This document shows, piece by piece, positions 9,322 to 22,769 of a stretch of 64,000 bases of DNA; position 1 is the stretch's first letter, and each line of letters opens with the position of its first letter. The stretch covers positions 257,527 through 321,526 of the forward strand of contig VXAZ01002274.1 of NCBI GenBank assembly GCA_013399875.1, read 5' to 3'. This stretch comes from Gymnorhina tibicen (taxonomy: Eukaryota; Chordata; Aves; Passeriformes; Artamidae). Position numbers and translations under genes: made by a program. The notes below the pieces were generated by a model. It searched no databases, was not told the DNA's origin, and saw nothing but the letters and a program-made list of their open reading frames with translations.

Positions 9322-12300
9322 ATTCTATTCACCTGCTCTGTCATACCTTGCTTTTATTTTATTTAAGGAAAAATAATATTTATATTAAGGAAATCCAAAC
9401 TAAGCAAAGCACTGCTTGTATCCCCTAAACAGGGTTGCACTGAGATTAAGTTTCTTCTCATCCATGTAAAATCACAGATATATCTTCCTGAACAATTTCT
9501 TTGTGTAAAAAAATGGTTTCCACCATTGGGAAGGGACATATGATCCTATGTGCTGAAAAGTGCTCCCAAAGAACTGTACTGAACCCCAGAACATGAGTCT
9601 GTCTTCACCATAGAGCCAGGGCAATAAGGGGAGAGCTGTGCTCATGTGCTTGTGGAAACAACACTGCTGAGCACTCTGTGAGCTGAGGAAACACCAGGCA
9701 TTGCTGTTGGTCCCTGCAAAGTGTGAACCTAGGGAAGAACAAACGTGTAGGAGGATGGAAAGTCACACTGGGAGGTGATCTAAGGATTGATTGAGCCAGA
9801 AGTTGTCTTTGAATTTTTCTTCCATTGATTTGTCAACAGAGGTCAGCATTACCTTCCTCTTCATCCCTGCTTTCTCTTCATCAGCTCTTTATGGTAAAAA
9901 GGCTGAAAAGGCTGTGAAAACCCTAGAGTTTGGCCAGGCTGTTTTGCCTACCAGAGATCTTGCTGCTGTTCTGGTTGTTTAGTTCTGGGGTTCCTGTTGT
10001 GGGAAGGAGGCAGACGGCTCCACAGGCAGGTCAGGTCAGGTCAGTAGCTGCCACTGCTCAGGCCACCTTGTGGAAGAAGCCAAGGCAGAAAGATGAAAAA
10101 TTTACTTGTGAGTATGTTCATGAGTATACGGCTTATCATAAGTGACCCCTCTCTCACCTGTTCCAGCTTGTTGGTTGGCTTTGGGCTGCATTTAACTCTG
10201 CCACTCCCTGATGCTTAACAAAGTTTTTCTAGAAATTTCCTGGCCTCTCCAGAAAGGCATGAAATCCTCTTGCTTTCTTCTCTCCTCAGGCACACGCGCA
10301 GGACGGAGGTGATCAATGGAGACTTTACCGGTTATTTATTTAACAAGGGAAACAAACCTAAACACAAAGAAGGATGGTTAAAAAAAGAATTTTTAAACAA
10401 ACTCCAAGAACAGCAGCTGATCCTTCTCTTTTGTAAACAAGGCCTTACTGTAATCTTTTTAACTCTTGCCACAAGCCAGATTTATCTTTGGACATCCTGC
10501 CCAGAAATCACTGCACTTTGCAGCAGAATAAACATTCAAGGGACCCGGCCACATGGACACACACAGAGAAGGAGATAGAGGGACTTGGAGATCAAGAAGG
10601 AATTGGAGACCAAGGTAGAGCAAAAATGTTTAATTATGATGTCAAATAAAAGAGAAAAAAACCTCCAGTGAAATCAAATCCTTGCACTGATTGTTTGTGG
10701 GTGTGTAACTCCCTTCACATGCTCCTTATCCACTGGTGCCGCACACAGCATGCAAGGACTCCAACTCCTGTACCTCCACGTCATCTACTTAAATCACTGA
10801 AATATATACAGAAAAAAAGCTTTGAGATAAAGCTGGCATAGGAGAAGACATGCAACTTCCCCAGCAGAGCCGTGGCAGTGTGACAAGCGCTTGGATCCCA
10901 TCCAGTGAGCTGAAGCAACTGAGACTCAGGCCCAAAGCTGAACTGAGCTGTTTGGTCCAGACCGAGACCTGCTGCAGTGACTGCAGGAGGTGGGGGGACC
11001 CTCTGCCTGCAGAACATGTGCATTGCTGCATACACACAGCCTTGGGGCCACCCCACTGAGCGACTCAGCACCCCAGCGGGACAAGAAAGCACCCAATAGT
11101 GTTCCTTTTTATTTTTAAAGTGCAAACTTCTGGGCAAATGCCCAGGCATTCAAAGCTGGGTGCAGAAGTGATGAAAAAGTAAAGTTCCTTTGTGATACAA
11201 TAATGCTGAGATCTTCTCTATACCACCAGTAGAATGAAGCTCAGAGTTTTTCCAAAGGTTTATATTAGATACTATAATAGCTGTCTTAGTAAATATTGAA
11301 ACAATGAACGTTAATACAGAATCTGATGGTGGTGAGCAGTTGTATACTGGCAGTTGCACTTGATTGATCTGAAAATACAAAGTATTTTCACATTTTGGCA
11401 AATTCTAAAACAATCTATTTTGTCTATCCTATCAGGGCAGGTAGGCATGAGGCTATAGACCAGCAGTGGTTCAAATACCTGATGTTGTGGAACAGTGGGT
11501 ATGCAGAGGGCTTCTGCGCTCTTACACAAGGAGTTCAGGGCTGTACAGGATTGATCAGGAAGACAGGTGGCAACATGGGACTGAATAGGAAAGAGACATG
11601 TGAATGAAGTACATTTGCAGTGGGCATCAGTTCTTACTCTCTCCAGCCTGGCCACAGGCCTGGGCAAAGAGATTCCCAGGGCCAACCATCCACTGCCAGC
11701 ATGTCATGAATTACTGATGAAATTCATTTGCTCTAGCACTTGTGCCTGGTGCCAGCTTCTGGCCAAGAGTGACATCATTTTGTCTGTGATCAACATCAAC
11801 ATCAAAGAAAGGGAAGGCAGGCCTAGGAAACCCACATAAATCTGAATGAAAGCAAACAAAGATGTGTCATCAGCTCTGAAGATGGCACCGTCAGGAGCGA
11901 AGTTTTATTATCACTTGTTTGGGAGGACCTGTGCAGCTTGTTCATGGCTCCACATGAGTAATGCGGTTGTCCTGGGTCCCTGACAGTGGAAAAAGAATAA
12001 TTATATTGCAGTGTCACATATTTCCTCCCTCTTCAGCGGGAGAACTAAAAGGCAACAGGAAGTTCTTCAGCTCTGAGAACCATATTTTTGTCATTCTTTC
12101 ATTGGGGAGCTTCTGTTTGTATCAGAGCTCCCAGATTTGTGACAGGCCATAAATGGGGGCTTCCTCTGGTTTTCATTTGCTTCCTTACAGATGCAAAACT
12201 TGGGGCATCTTCACAGGCAAGCTGGAGGAATGAGTCTGCGGTGGAAAGGATGGTGCCTGTGAAAGGGTTTCTTAAAATGGAGTCCAAAGACTCAGGCTGT

Positions 12301-15300
12301 TATCCTTGGGTGACCTGGCAAGGACTGAGCTCCCTCGTAGCTGACGAACATGTGATATGATTGTTGTTGGGAAAACTGCAGCTGCGGGATAATGGCCTGA
12401 AACTTTTTACTGGGGTAAATTCTTTTCTGTTAACATTCTTCTTTGCTTTTAACTCAAAAACCTTTTTAGGATTTTAAAAAAAAATTTAACTCTTCAGTTT
12501 GGCTTTATGGTTTCATGCAGCAAACCAGATCTATTTTTTTAACTCTCCAGATCTCTCCAGTGCCTCCAGAGGATGCATGTTGACTCACAGACATTTTTTT
12601 CCTTTTTAAAGTTAATTCTGCTTTTTTTTCAGCACATAAAGCTATAAACAAGCGATGAAGAAATCCATATTTTAAAAATAGATGGAGACGGTCAGGGCAT
12701 GTGTTTTGCTACTCATGCAGAAAAGAGGAGCATCTGGTTTGAAGAGAAGGCTTCAATGGCTCCAGCAGCAATTTATAGTCATGGAGCTGTCAGCTTGCAC
12801 CTGCCCTACAGGCAGTAAAGGAGACAGGGAAAAGGATTTTTTTTTATTTTTAACTCAGAGCTAGCCAATAGAACTCAGTCTGGTGGCCCAAAGACTCTTA
12901 AAATGGCCAAATTAAAACCTGTCGTGAATACACTGAGGTACAGCAGCTAATGTGTACTTTTCTGCCATTGCCTTTGACTGATCTTGAAAAGGACTGGCTT
13001 GTAGGTCAGGAATGTGACTTACAAGGAATGAGAAAAAGGAATTTGACTGGTGCCCCAGTCCCTTTAGCCTCACAAAACATCTCTCAGTTCTGCAGGAAAG
13101 AGGATCTGACCTCTCTCATTTCCCTGCCAGAACTCCTGCACCTCTCTTCCTCTGCCTGTGCCCATACTGCACTCTACACCTGATGTCTGGACCCAAGACT
13201 CAGTGTCTGTGCCAGCAGGAGACTTCACCCTCCAATACCTTTCACTTGGATAGATTTCCTGCTAGAGAGAAAAAGGACCCCAAAATGTCAACCTATAGGA
13301 GAAAAACCTTATCGGAGCAGCAGGTTTTTCTTTCTGTGAAGAACACAGCTGAATAGCTTTCCACAATGCCACTGGATGCAATGATGGAACAAAAGGAGCA
13401 AGCTGGGGTCTGGAGCAGGAGTGAAGTTTTAGTTGGGTTCAGGTTCAGAATCAATATTGAACTTTGCAGGTAAAGTTGTCAAGAATGCAATTCTCATCCT
13501 GTCAGAATCCCAGAGAGGATTTAAATCAAGTATCTTAGATTGATGTAAATGATTAAAAACTCAGATGATATGTAGAACACAACATCTGAATTTCTTGACT
13601 TCTGAAATATCAAAGTAACTACGTGGGAATCTTCTATTTTGGTATAGTTCAAACATAATACTACACATTCTATATAAAGACATAAAAAGGCTCAAAAATT
13701 TATGTTAGTACTATTTAAATGCTTTAGCCTGTAAAAAAAAGTAGTTCACATAAATTACAAGCTCCATGAAGTGCTCCAATGAAGTCCAAATGAAAGTCTG
13801 ATTTCAGAATTATGTATTCTCTATGAAAACATATTCCAGCAAAGCATGTCTGTTTTGATAAAATGGCATTTCCTCATGAAAAAATACTCATATTTCTCAC
13901 TATTTTATCTTTTCTGCTTGTTGACCTGGTCATTTTTCATCTCAAATCACATATTCCTCTTTAAGGGAATTTTTCTTCCTTATAGTCCATTGGAGACAAG
14001 TAAGTGGCAATTAACTTTCTGTAGTAAAATGTCAAATCTCTTGTAAAGTCTCTTTAATCACATATCTCATGCAAAATGTGCCTTGTCAGAAGAGATCTCA
14101 AGCAAGAGATATCGCCCATGAAAAAAAATGTAGTCATGTGCCAGGAACACAGAGACAGAGTCCCAAAGGTAAAAAAAGCAACCGGTGAAAGACAGAGCTA
14201 GTCCTGCAGAAGCATCATTTCTCTTTGGCCTGGGAAGTAAAACACCCAATATACCATTTCCTCTCTTAACTAAGAGGAGCAAGGATTAATCAGCCCTTGA
14301 AAAAGTAATAATTAAAGCAAGTGGAATGCCAGCAATGCTTACTTTCAGGGGAAAGTTTATAATGCTTATATCCTGTCTGCTTTACTTTAATAAAATGTAA
14401 AATACTTTCAAATAAACTATATTTAATGGACTAGAGATAAATATCCTCTGGCACCTTTATCTTCATGTTCTCATACTGGGTGCTGTATAATTCCATATTT
14501 TTTATGTTGTGCAATTTCAGTGTTTGCTCTGCCCTACTTTGCTGGGATTTTTTTGTGGGCTGGATTTCATGTTCAAATAGGGCAGTAACTTTGCTCCTCT
14601 GGAGAGGAATAGTGGCGAGATGAAAAAGGTTGAATCTGTATCCCACAGGCTTGTTTTGCTGTAGCTATATCTTTTTTCAAAGTTCACATTGTTCTTCATC
14701 AGAGAGCACTAAACCCCACACACTGGATGCCAACACAAAAGTGACGTGTTCATGGTTATGTTTCTTGTCAAAGATAATAATAGAAAATATAACTGGTTGA
14801 CCCACAGTAACTGACTGGAAGTCACATTTCTGCCCTCAAGATTATTTACAGATCTTATTTATTATGGTTGGGCTCAAAAGACACAAGTGTGCTTTTCTGA
14901 TAGATCTTGGGAAGGCCTTGAACAAGACAAGGATCCCACAGCAGTGAAGGGAGCTATCAATGAGGGCTGCTTATCACTGGTGACAAGACTGTCATGCCAG
15001 AAAGCCTCTGGGTCGCCAGGGGAGGAAGGGACAAGCCCCAGACTTGGAGGTGCCTTCGATGATGTCAGAGGAAAGGTGCATGAACTGCAGGTTGGGGAAG
15101 AGACCAGGAAGTCTATCAGGTGCCATCAGCTGCCCATGTGAATGAGGCCTCTGCAGCTGGCTCTGCTGTACTCCAGAGTCACTTTAGTTTTAAAACCATA
15201 GAAACCTGATGCCTGTATTCCGCGGTTGGAACCCAAGAGTGGAAATGTTTTGCAATTGGGCAGTGGGGAAAACTTTGTTGGCTTTTTCTTCTTCTTCTCT

Positions 15301-17843
15301 TTTGCACAACTTGGTTAAAATACTGCTCTAAACCACTGGTGACAGCTCATCACTTGAGTACTGAGAAAAGCAGATGGTTCAATGCTCTTGGTAGACACAC
15401 ATTCCTGACACGTTTGCTCTATGCCTGGCTCTTTGTGACTTTTCTCCTGAGCATGTGATGCTCACCCAGATTCACAGTTTCTTGATGTGGTGTTGCCTGC
15501 AACAACAGGCACCCTGAAGGGTCTTTCCCAGAGAATTTGACTCCCTGGCAGCACCAGAGGAGACTGGTAGCATGTCCACATTGCTAGAGTATACTAGCTA
15601 CTGATGATAACACGATTGAGTTCTTTGCTAGCATCTCCACATTCACCTAATGGGTAACATGCAGGATCCTATATGGGTATGCAGCAAAGCTGAAATATCC
15701 TGTGGGCAAAAAGGATGGTTAGAAAGTCAGACTGTCCTTAAACCCTTTATCCAGTTGTCTGTATTATGGGAAACTCTTTGCATTTAAAAGAAATAGGGAG
15801 GTGAGTGTCCCTTTTGATGTCCTGGAAGCCTTACCATCTCTGTAAGGAGAAAAACCAGAACAGCTTTGAAAGGCAGCAGTTGTTTATTTCATTCTCTTCA
15901 GAGAGCTGTTAAATCTCCATGCACAGTAAGGTTAGTCCCTTAGGCTTTCATCTGGCTATTTTGATGAATTAGCAAAGTCAGTGGCAGATGCTGGCTGTGG
16001 GGTAAATGCCGAAACTCTTCCTCTGTCCTGACCTCTCCACTGCTGTGCTGTGCTCCCCAGGTGCTCTGCACCCTAAGCTGGAGAGCTTTTTTTGCACATC
16101 TCTCTTCTCAGGTGTGCACCTCTGATGTCTGTATCTTATGCTGGGTTTTAATAGAAGTTGTAGCTTCAGGTAGAGGGTATACCCACCCTGCTTTACAGTC
16201 ATCCCAGACCTAAGCCATCAAGGGGCTCTGGAAGAGAATAAGGGAAGAGAGGCCAAAGATACATGTGGATTTGGGTTGTGGGGTTTTTTTCCCTTGTGAC
16301 AGTTTGAAGAAGAAGAGGACAGCTGCTTGGTGGATGTCTTCAGATAAGTGGCTTAGGATGTCCTTGGAGTGGGCTGAGAAAAGGGATAAGGAAAAAGTTG
16401 AAGTCTTGGGAGTCTTTTGCAGAAGTGTAGGAAGTGACTTTTGGTTCATGAAGGGTCATATAATCCATCAGTGAGGAAACTGAGGTAAACTGCACATCAG
16501 ATGATGAAAGAATGATCTGCCAGCGTTCAAAAAGAACATGTTGTTAGAAGAGCAGGACAGCAGAGAGCAGGTGGGCATGCCAGCCTTTTATCATAGACAT
16601 GCCTGTGCTGTGAGCTTTGGGCCTTCATATTGGTGATTTTTCTAGCATAGAACTGATATTTTCTCTATTGAGAGAGATTTAGGCCAGGTAATGTCCAACT
16701 CAGGTCTTGCCAGCTGTCTGTGCCTCTGCTGCTGCAGATGGGCACGTAGGGTACTTGTCTCTTGCCCTTTAGAAGTATGTTGCCCAGAGAAGCCAAAATA
16801 TAACTAACAAGAAAAAAATGCTCTGCACAATAAAACAGAATGCCATAAAAGTGTCAGCGCTTCCAAATCTTTCCCTGGTGGGTCACAGCAGAAATATCCA
16901 TCGTTCCTCTGGGGTGTATCTCCTGCCATCTGCTTCCCATTCACTTTCCTCCTCGTGTCACCCCTTGGACCGATTCTGGAAAGGAGGGCTTGGCACCCAC
17001 TGCCAGGAGATTTGCATCCTTCATTTTAATTTGAAGGGTTCCCTCCTCTGAGGGAAAAGTTGGCATTATCCAGTGACACAAGTTAAAAAAGGAAAACAAA
17101 GGGATACACCCAATTCTGCTGCAATTCTCAGATTGATTTCCGAGATTCAGGTGAAAGGCAAGCCAGGGATTTTCCACTTGATGGCTAAGAAGAGTTTCCA
17201 GGGTCAAGTGGGAAAGTTCTGTCTTGCTGGCTCATTTGTTTCAGAGCTGGCCTGGCCTGGCCTGGCTCTGTGCTGGAGCTGGGAGAAGTTCTAATGCTTA
17301 TGAAGGTGACCTGGTTCTTCAAGGCAGCTATGGAAGCATGGAAGCTATTTCCAGACTCTTAGGTTAGCCAAGGACTGCAGGTTACAACACTCCAAAATCC
17401 TTACTTTTCTCTGTTGGTGGTGCAATGGCTGCCTCATGCCAATTTGGTTCACCAGGGGCCACATCAGAATGGTACCTGCAAAACCCCTAGGGTGGGAAAG
17501 CTTTGGGTGATGTGGCTTTGGCAAACCTGAGCCCCACACTCAGGGGAGGAAAAGAGGGCTTTTAGTGCTGGTGTGTCCTCACCTGCTTTTGTCCCACACT
17601 AGTCTGGGAGATCTTCTCCGTCTCATCACTGACAATATTGTCGGCCTACTGCCCTAGATGCCTCCCCTCCCAGCCCTTCAGCTGGCAAGAAGAGGGAATT
17701 TCCTCCAGAAGAGGTCAGTCCAAGAAATCCTATCTTTTTACCACCCCATCCTGTCACTTTTCCTACCCAGAACAAATCAGCAATATCTTCCAGCTGGATT
17801 CTGCCTTTGCAATTTGCCGTGACAGTTCTGGGGGCAAGGCGGA
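9322..17843. other. Unique non-coding sequence
   Basis: No exon or repeat family can be defended. Short simple repeats include three CAGGT units near 10028-10042 and (CCTGG)4 near 17247-17266. T-rich patches occur at about 12470-12610 and 12837-12845. Open frames are all under about 125 codons and overlap one another on both strands. Confidence 0.5.
17247..17266. repeat. (CCTGG)n, about 4 units
   Basis: Four near-perfect CTGGC/CCTGG pentamers in tandem. Simple repeat. Confidence 0.8.
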
Positions 17844-17857
17844 GTGTGTGTATTTGC

Positions 17858-17888
<31 letters not shown>
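17844..17888. repeat. Compound (GT)n(GA)n microsatellite
   Basis: A GT-rich stretch broken by TATTTGC is followed by (GT)n and then switches directly to (GA)n (about 17870-17887). Confidence 0.9.
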
Positions 17889-20059
17889 GGAGGCTAGATA
17901 AATCCCAGCACTGTCTGTAGTTACACAAGGTCTTCCTGTGCTGCTGCCCACATAACCTTTGTGATTAGAGAAATGACGAAGACGTGCTCACAATACAGTC
18001 AAATGTCATCAGCCTTGCCATGACTCCTGCACAGTTTATCCATGCATCTGCAGAAGCACAGTGAGGAAGGGGGATGTAACCACAAGTCTGCAGTCCAGTC
18101 CTTGCTGTCTACTGCTGACAAGGCAGAAACTTTTAAGGACAACTTTTAGGTGCGGTATTAGCGCAGCCTTGGATTGCTGCTTTCTTTGTCTCCCGGATGC
18201 ATGAAAGCATTTAGATTTAGATCAGCATGGAGCTCAGCAGTCTCTCTTGTGGAGCTGGGCAGCTATCCTCCCCCCAGAGAGCTTCTCCCTGTGCATAAGC
18301 CAACAGCTTCCAGCAGGAAAATGGGAGGGAATGGAGATACAAAGTCTGCCCAGAGCAAGGAGGAAGGAGCACAAAGGAGGAAAAGGGAGGGAACAGATGC
18401 CATCCATGTGCCTTTGCCGGCTCCTCTCTGACGTGCTGTGATGAGCCCCCACGGCACATGCTGCACTCCTGTTCTCAAGGGAGCTTGAGAGGGAAGCCAA
18501 ACTCTCCTACAAATACCCTCCATTCTGGCCTTCCCAGAAGCTGGAGATTGGTCTCAAACAGATGTCAACAGGCCAGGCTGGCAAAACAGGACCCTCCCTC
18601 TGGTGAAGAAGGACTAATTGTTGCTTTCTGATCCCAGAAGTTCTGGGTTTCCCATAACTGCCTTGCAAGGGAATTAACTCTAACATCCGACAAGTGGTTG
18701 ATTAGGGCCTTGTGCCTCATTACTTGTCTCTCTGGTGAGCATAAGGGTGTTATGCAGCTGAGTAAGTGCCACTCGTGCACTGAGAAGCCAGGGCAATCTT
18801 TAACACATCCAGCAGGAAAGATGTGTTTTACAGCTAGCAGAAGGTTGTGGCTTCCCCTGCTGCCTGTGAAACAGGCAAGAACCACTTTCTACACCTGCCT
18901 CAGAGTCTGGGGAACAGTTTGGGATGCTTCAAGCACTGCAAATTGCAAGCTGCAGCTCTACCCTGAAGCTGAAGTGCAGTTAGTAAAGGACCCGAAACAT
19001 TTTGTTCAGCCTTGCTGCAAATAAACCCCCTCCCTCCCCTTCTGAGATTTTCATTTTAGAGCTGGGGAAAAATGCACTGAAGGAAGAGAGAATTCTTGGC
19101 AAGATCTGCAACTGGCTGCCAACCAGAATCTGGGCTGCAGCAAGGTGACCAGTTTGAAACCAGACTGTCCCACACGGAGGACAGCACTCGACGAATCCGC
19201 TGGGATTGCATTCAAATGGCTAGGCAGGGTAGGCTCACCAGATGATGCCGATTAGCATAGCTCAGCATTGCCCCTCTTTGTAAGTGCCAGGAAATCTGTC
19301 CTTTATTGTCTACGCAACCAAATACACACACACATACACCCCCACGGAGAGTCTCTGGGAGGACTGGTGTTGATGACAGGTTTGAATGCTTGGTGCAAAA
19401 GCTTTGTGCCCAGTGGACTTCTGTGGTGTTTCCTGAGATACTAATTTATATGTTTGTTTCTTGGCTTCTATGAACAAGTTCAAGGACTTTTTACCTTGGG
19501 CAAACAAAAAAAGATGATGTTATCAGCCCATGCTTGCATCATAGCTTTTGTGTGGCTATGTTTCTTTTTGCAAACAAACTGTTTCTAGGTCTGAGTCACC
19601 TGCCTTCAGTTTGGATACCACAGTACACAGTGCCTGGACAAATATTTAGACCAGTAAGGTAAAGACACAGATACCCCAGTACCTCCTTTTGTGCCCAGCC
19701 GTTGGGCTATCTTTGCTGTCATGCAGCTGCAATCCTTCTTCCCAGTGCTCAGGTTTTGGATGAAACAATAATTAATGCATATAAACATTCAGCAGAGAGA
19801 CTAGTAATTGTATTAAGCCATCAATGCAATTTGCTTTCAGGCACATAAGCAGTGGAGGCTGCTACAAGGGGCTTTATGGGTCAAGATCTGTAGCTGAGAT
19901 TTCAGAGCTTCTCTCAATTGAGAAGTAAGGAAATGCTTGAAATTGCAATGGGACTTGCAGGTGAGGAATTGTTTTTCATTGTGAAGTTGCTGGGGACAGT
20001 CACAGGGTAATCAAGGTCATCAGCAAAACAGAGACCTGGCCCTCAAAAATAATTATTCT
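17889..20059. other. Unique non-coding sequence
   Basis: No gene or repeat family is recognised. Several overlapping open frames on both strands around 18174-18523 reflect a G+C-richer patch with few stops; none has a motif. Confidence 0.5.
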
Positions 20060-20205
20060 ACTCCTAACTCTACTAATGCCTACATGTACTTCTTCTGACC
20101 TGTTTCCCCATCTGGGATATCAGAACCCTGTTCCTCACCTCCTTGTGAAGCACTCTGAGATCTACCCATGGCAAGCCCTATAGCTTAAGTTAGTACCAGC
20201 AATAT
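20060..20205 (+). mobile_element. Ancient MIR-like (CORE) SINE
   Basis: In order, the sequence carries a decayed form of the tRNA-derived SINE phrases: CTAACTCTACTAATGCC, then CCTGTTTCCCCATCTGGGA (consensus CTCAGTTTCCCCATCTGTAAA), then CCTCACCTCCTTGTGAAGCACT, then CTGAGATCTACCCATGGCAA (consensus GCTTTGAGATCC..GGATGAAA). This matches the amniote MIR/CORE-SINE layout in sense orientation. The call is from recognition of conserved phrases, without alignment, and the ends are approximate. Confidence 0.6.
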
Positions 20206-22631
20206 TTTTGCTCCCAAGTGATATATTCAACTCAAATATTTATATATGTTCAAAAATAAAATATTTGAATTTCTACATTTTTCCATGAATGCAAAAAGAA
20301 AAAAATTAAATTGAACATACTCTACTTCTGCTAAACATTTAACTACAGGCAAAATATTATACTATTTGCAGCATAAATTACCTGTCTGAAAGTATTAATT
20401 GCTTTTAAAACCAGATGTGAGCATCTAGACTTAGTCTGGGTTTTGTGGACTCTTGACTTAACAAACATGAAAATGGTATTAAAATTAGCATTGCTGTTTA
20501 CAGGGATTTTATGGAGGAAAAGAAAAAAACTGCCCTTTTTCTTTAAGTTCATACTGAGGATCTGTTTCAGGCCTTTTTTTTTTCCTCTTGCCTTCTTCTC
20601 TGCACTATTTTCCTTTGTGCAACATGACAACATTCAAAATACTGAACATAATAGTGATTGCTGCTTTGCACAGCATTTGGTCTCTGGGCAAAATGGGAAT
20701 ATTAGAAATTGGTCATCCACTAAAGCCGAGGGGTAGAACCTCAGTAAAGCTTTTCCTCCTTATTTTGCTTGAGTCTTGGTGACACTCATGTGCTATTAAA
20801 ACCTGTCCCAAAGATCTTATGGGAAAAGGAGCAGTAAAACAGAGTAGACTCTGAGATTTTGAGTGAGTGAATTTCTGTGCTTGTTTGGAGCTCCTAGACC
20901 AGTCTGTAACCACTGCTCGTGGAAGGAAAAACTTCGAGGGTTAACTTTTATGGAAGTGAAGGGAAAAAGAGAAAAAAAATATTCTTTTGCTTACTGGGTA
21001 AAATTCTTCTTCCTCTTCTCCCTTCTCCCCAGTCAGGACAAAATACAGACTATAATTTCTAATGAAATCAGGAAGGGGGTAATAGTTCCTGGAAGAGGAA
21101 GAGAGAGACTCTGAAGAGATCCCTGCCAATGGTGTTCAGTTACTACAGAGAGTACTGAACAGCCCAAGGAAAGCACTTTGTGGGACAGATTCCTTTGGCT
21201 TACTCTGATTGGATTTTGCTTTTTCATCGGGCGACAAATTTTTTCACTTTCTTGCTCTGAAACGTGCTCCTACTGTGCATTTTAAAACTGTTCTGTCACA
21301 AACAGAACACTCTGTCCCCTATTGCACGTCTGCAGAATGAAGCACCATCCTGCCCCCTTTTCTCTCGATGCTGAGGTGCTCTGTGGGGTATATTGCCAGG
21401 AAGCGGCAGCACTTCCTCAGAAATGTTAATGATACCAATCAAAGCCTTGTTTGCAGGCCCCACACTGAGCCCTGGAAATTCTGGGAGTCAAATAATAGAG
21501 ATGCCACCGCTAAAGATCAGAGGAAGCATCTGGGAGGGGCTGCGCTGAGGACAACAGCGTGATCTACTGTCTCTTTGTAGTCCCTGAGTGCTCTGACTCC
21601 CAGCACTTCTAGTAAGTGATGCTGGAGCATTTCACCTTGTCAGCAAACTCCACCGACAGCCCTACATCACTGCCCACCAGCAGACAGGCTCCACCATTTC
21701 TTTTCCAGTTTAGTGGCCAGGACCTGCATCACGATGAGGAAAATTTAGATCCTAGCCCCTGCTGTTTTGCTGCAGAGCTATTTATTGCAGTGGCTGGTTT
21801 GAATTTGTAGAGCGCCCAGAGGGTGCTCAGCCATGGTCCATTGTGTCCCAGATGCTGGAGAAATGCTAGAGGAAAAAAGACAGACCAGGCCTCAAGGGGT
21901 TTATGGCTCAAGCAAAGAGCAGGGTTAAGATGTTCTATAGATAGATGGGGAGTAAGCACAAACCAGAGACCTACGTGTTGGACATTGCTCAACATCGTAC
22001 TTGGGAGGATGTGATGCTCACAAAGATAAAATAAAAGCCATTGGGAATGCTAAAAGTGGAGTCTGTATACCCTCACTCCTCCTTTTGCTTTAACTCCAGA
22101 GTGAGTTCCCTCCCTTTCTTACATCCTGGAATTTTTTTTAGCAATAGTGATTAGCTTCTCTGAAGCTGTGGAGATTTTCAGTTCAACTTGAAGCCATTTC
22201 CCTAGGTCAACATCTTGTGGGGTATTCCTGGCCCATTCCTGTGACTTCTGGGCTGACAAAACATCCTCTTACCAAACATTTGCAAGTGATTCTCATGTGC
22301 ATGAAAACACAGCGGTCACAAGCCACCTCCATTAGCCTGGTTTTCCATTGTGCTTTCTGGTAGCCACAGGCATGAGAGGGGATCCTTTCTTGCATGCTAG
22401 AACATACTGCAAGAAGAAGACAATTCCTGGGACTGTAGGACAATGGCATGTTGTGAGAAGGAAGTGAGAAGATGAAAAAGAGCAAATTAAATGTAGCAAT
22501 GAGGATTTGTGGATCCCAGCGCTGCGAACAGGCAGGGTTTGAGCCCTGAGCTAATGACACACAACCCAGTGGGGCACAGCCCATGACTGCTGGGGGATTC
22601 TGCAGCTGGTGGGGTGACAGCGTGCTGAGCT
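20206..22631. other. Unique, partly AT-rich non-coding sequence
   Basis: AT-rich at 20210-20400, with a T10 run at 20574-20583. No gene or repeat family is recognised. Confidence 0.5.
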
Positions 22632-22709
22632 GCTCAGGGAAGGCAGGATGATGAGGAGGAAGGCTTCACAGCTCAGGGAAGGCAGGGTGGTGAGGAGGAA
22701 AGCTTCAGT
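22632..22709. repeat. 39-bp tandem duplication
   Basis: Two copies beginning GCTCAGGGAAGGCAGG (22632-22670 and 22671-22709) differ at about five positions. The array sits just left of the (CA)n tract. Confidence 0.88.
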
Positions 22710-22728
22710 CCAACACGCATGTGCAGTG

Positions 22729-22732
<4 letters not shown>

Positions 22733-22767
<35 letters not shown>
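22733..22767. repeat. (CA)n microsatellite, about 17 units
   Basis: An uninterrupted CA tract of 35 bp, likely to vary in length between individuals. Confidence 0.95.

Positions 22768-22769
<2 letters not shown>

Noticed and set aside
11460..11480. GTGGTTCAAATAC, like a tRNA B box
   Set aside because: No A box or cloverleaf arms at the right distance; not a tRNA gene.
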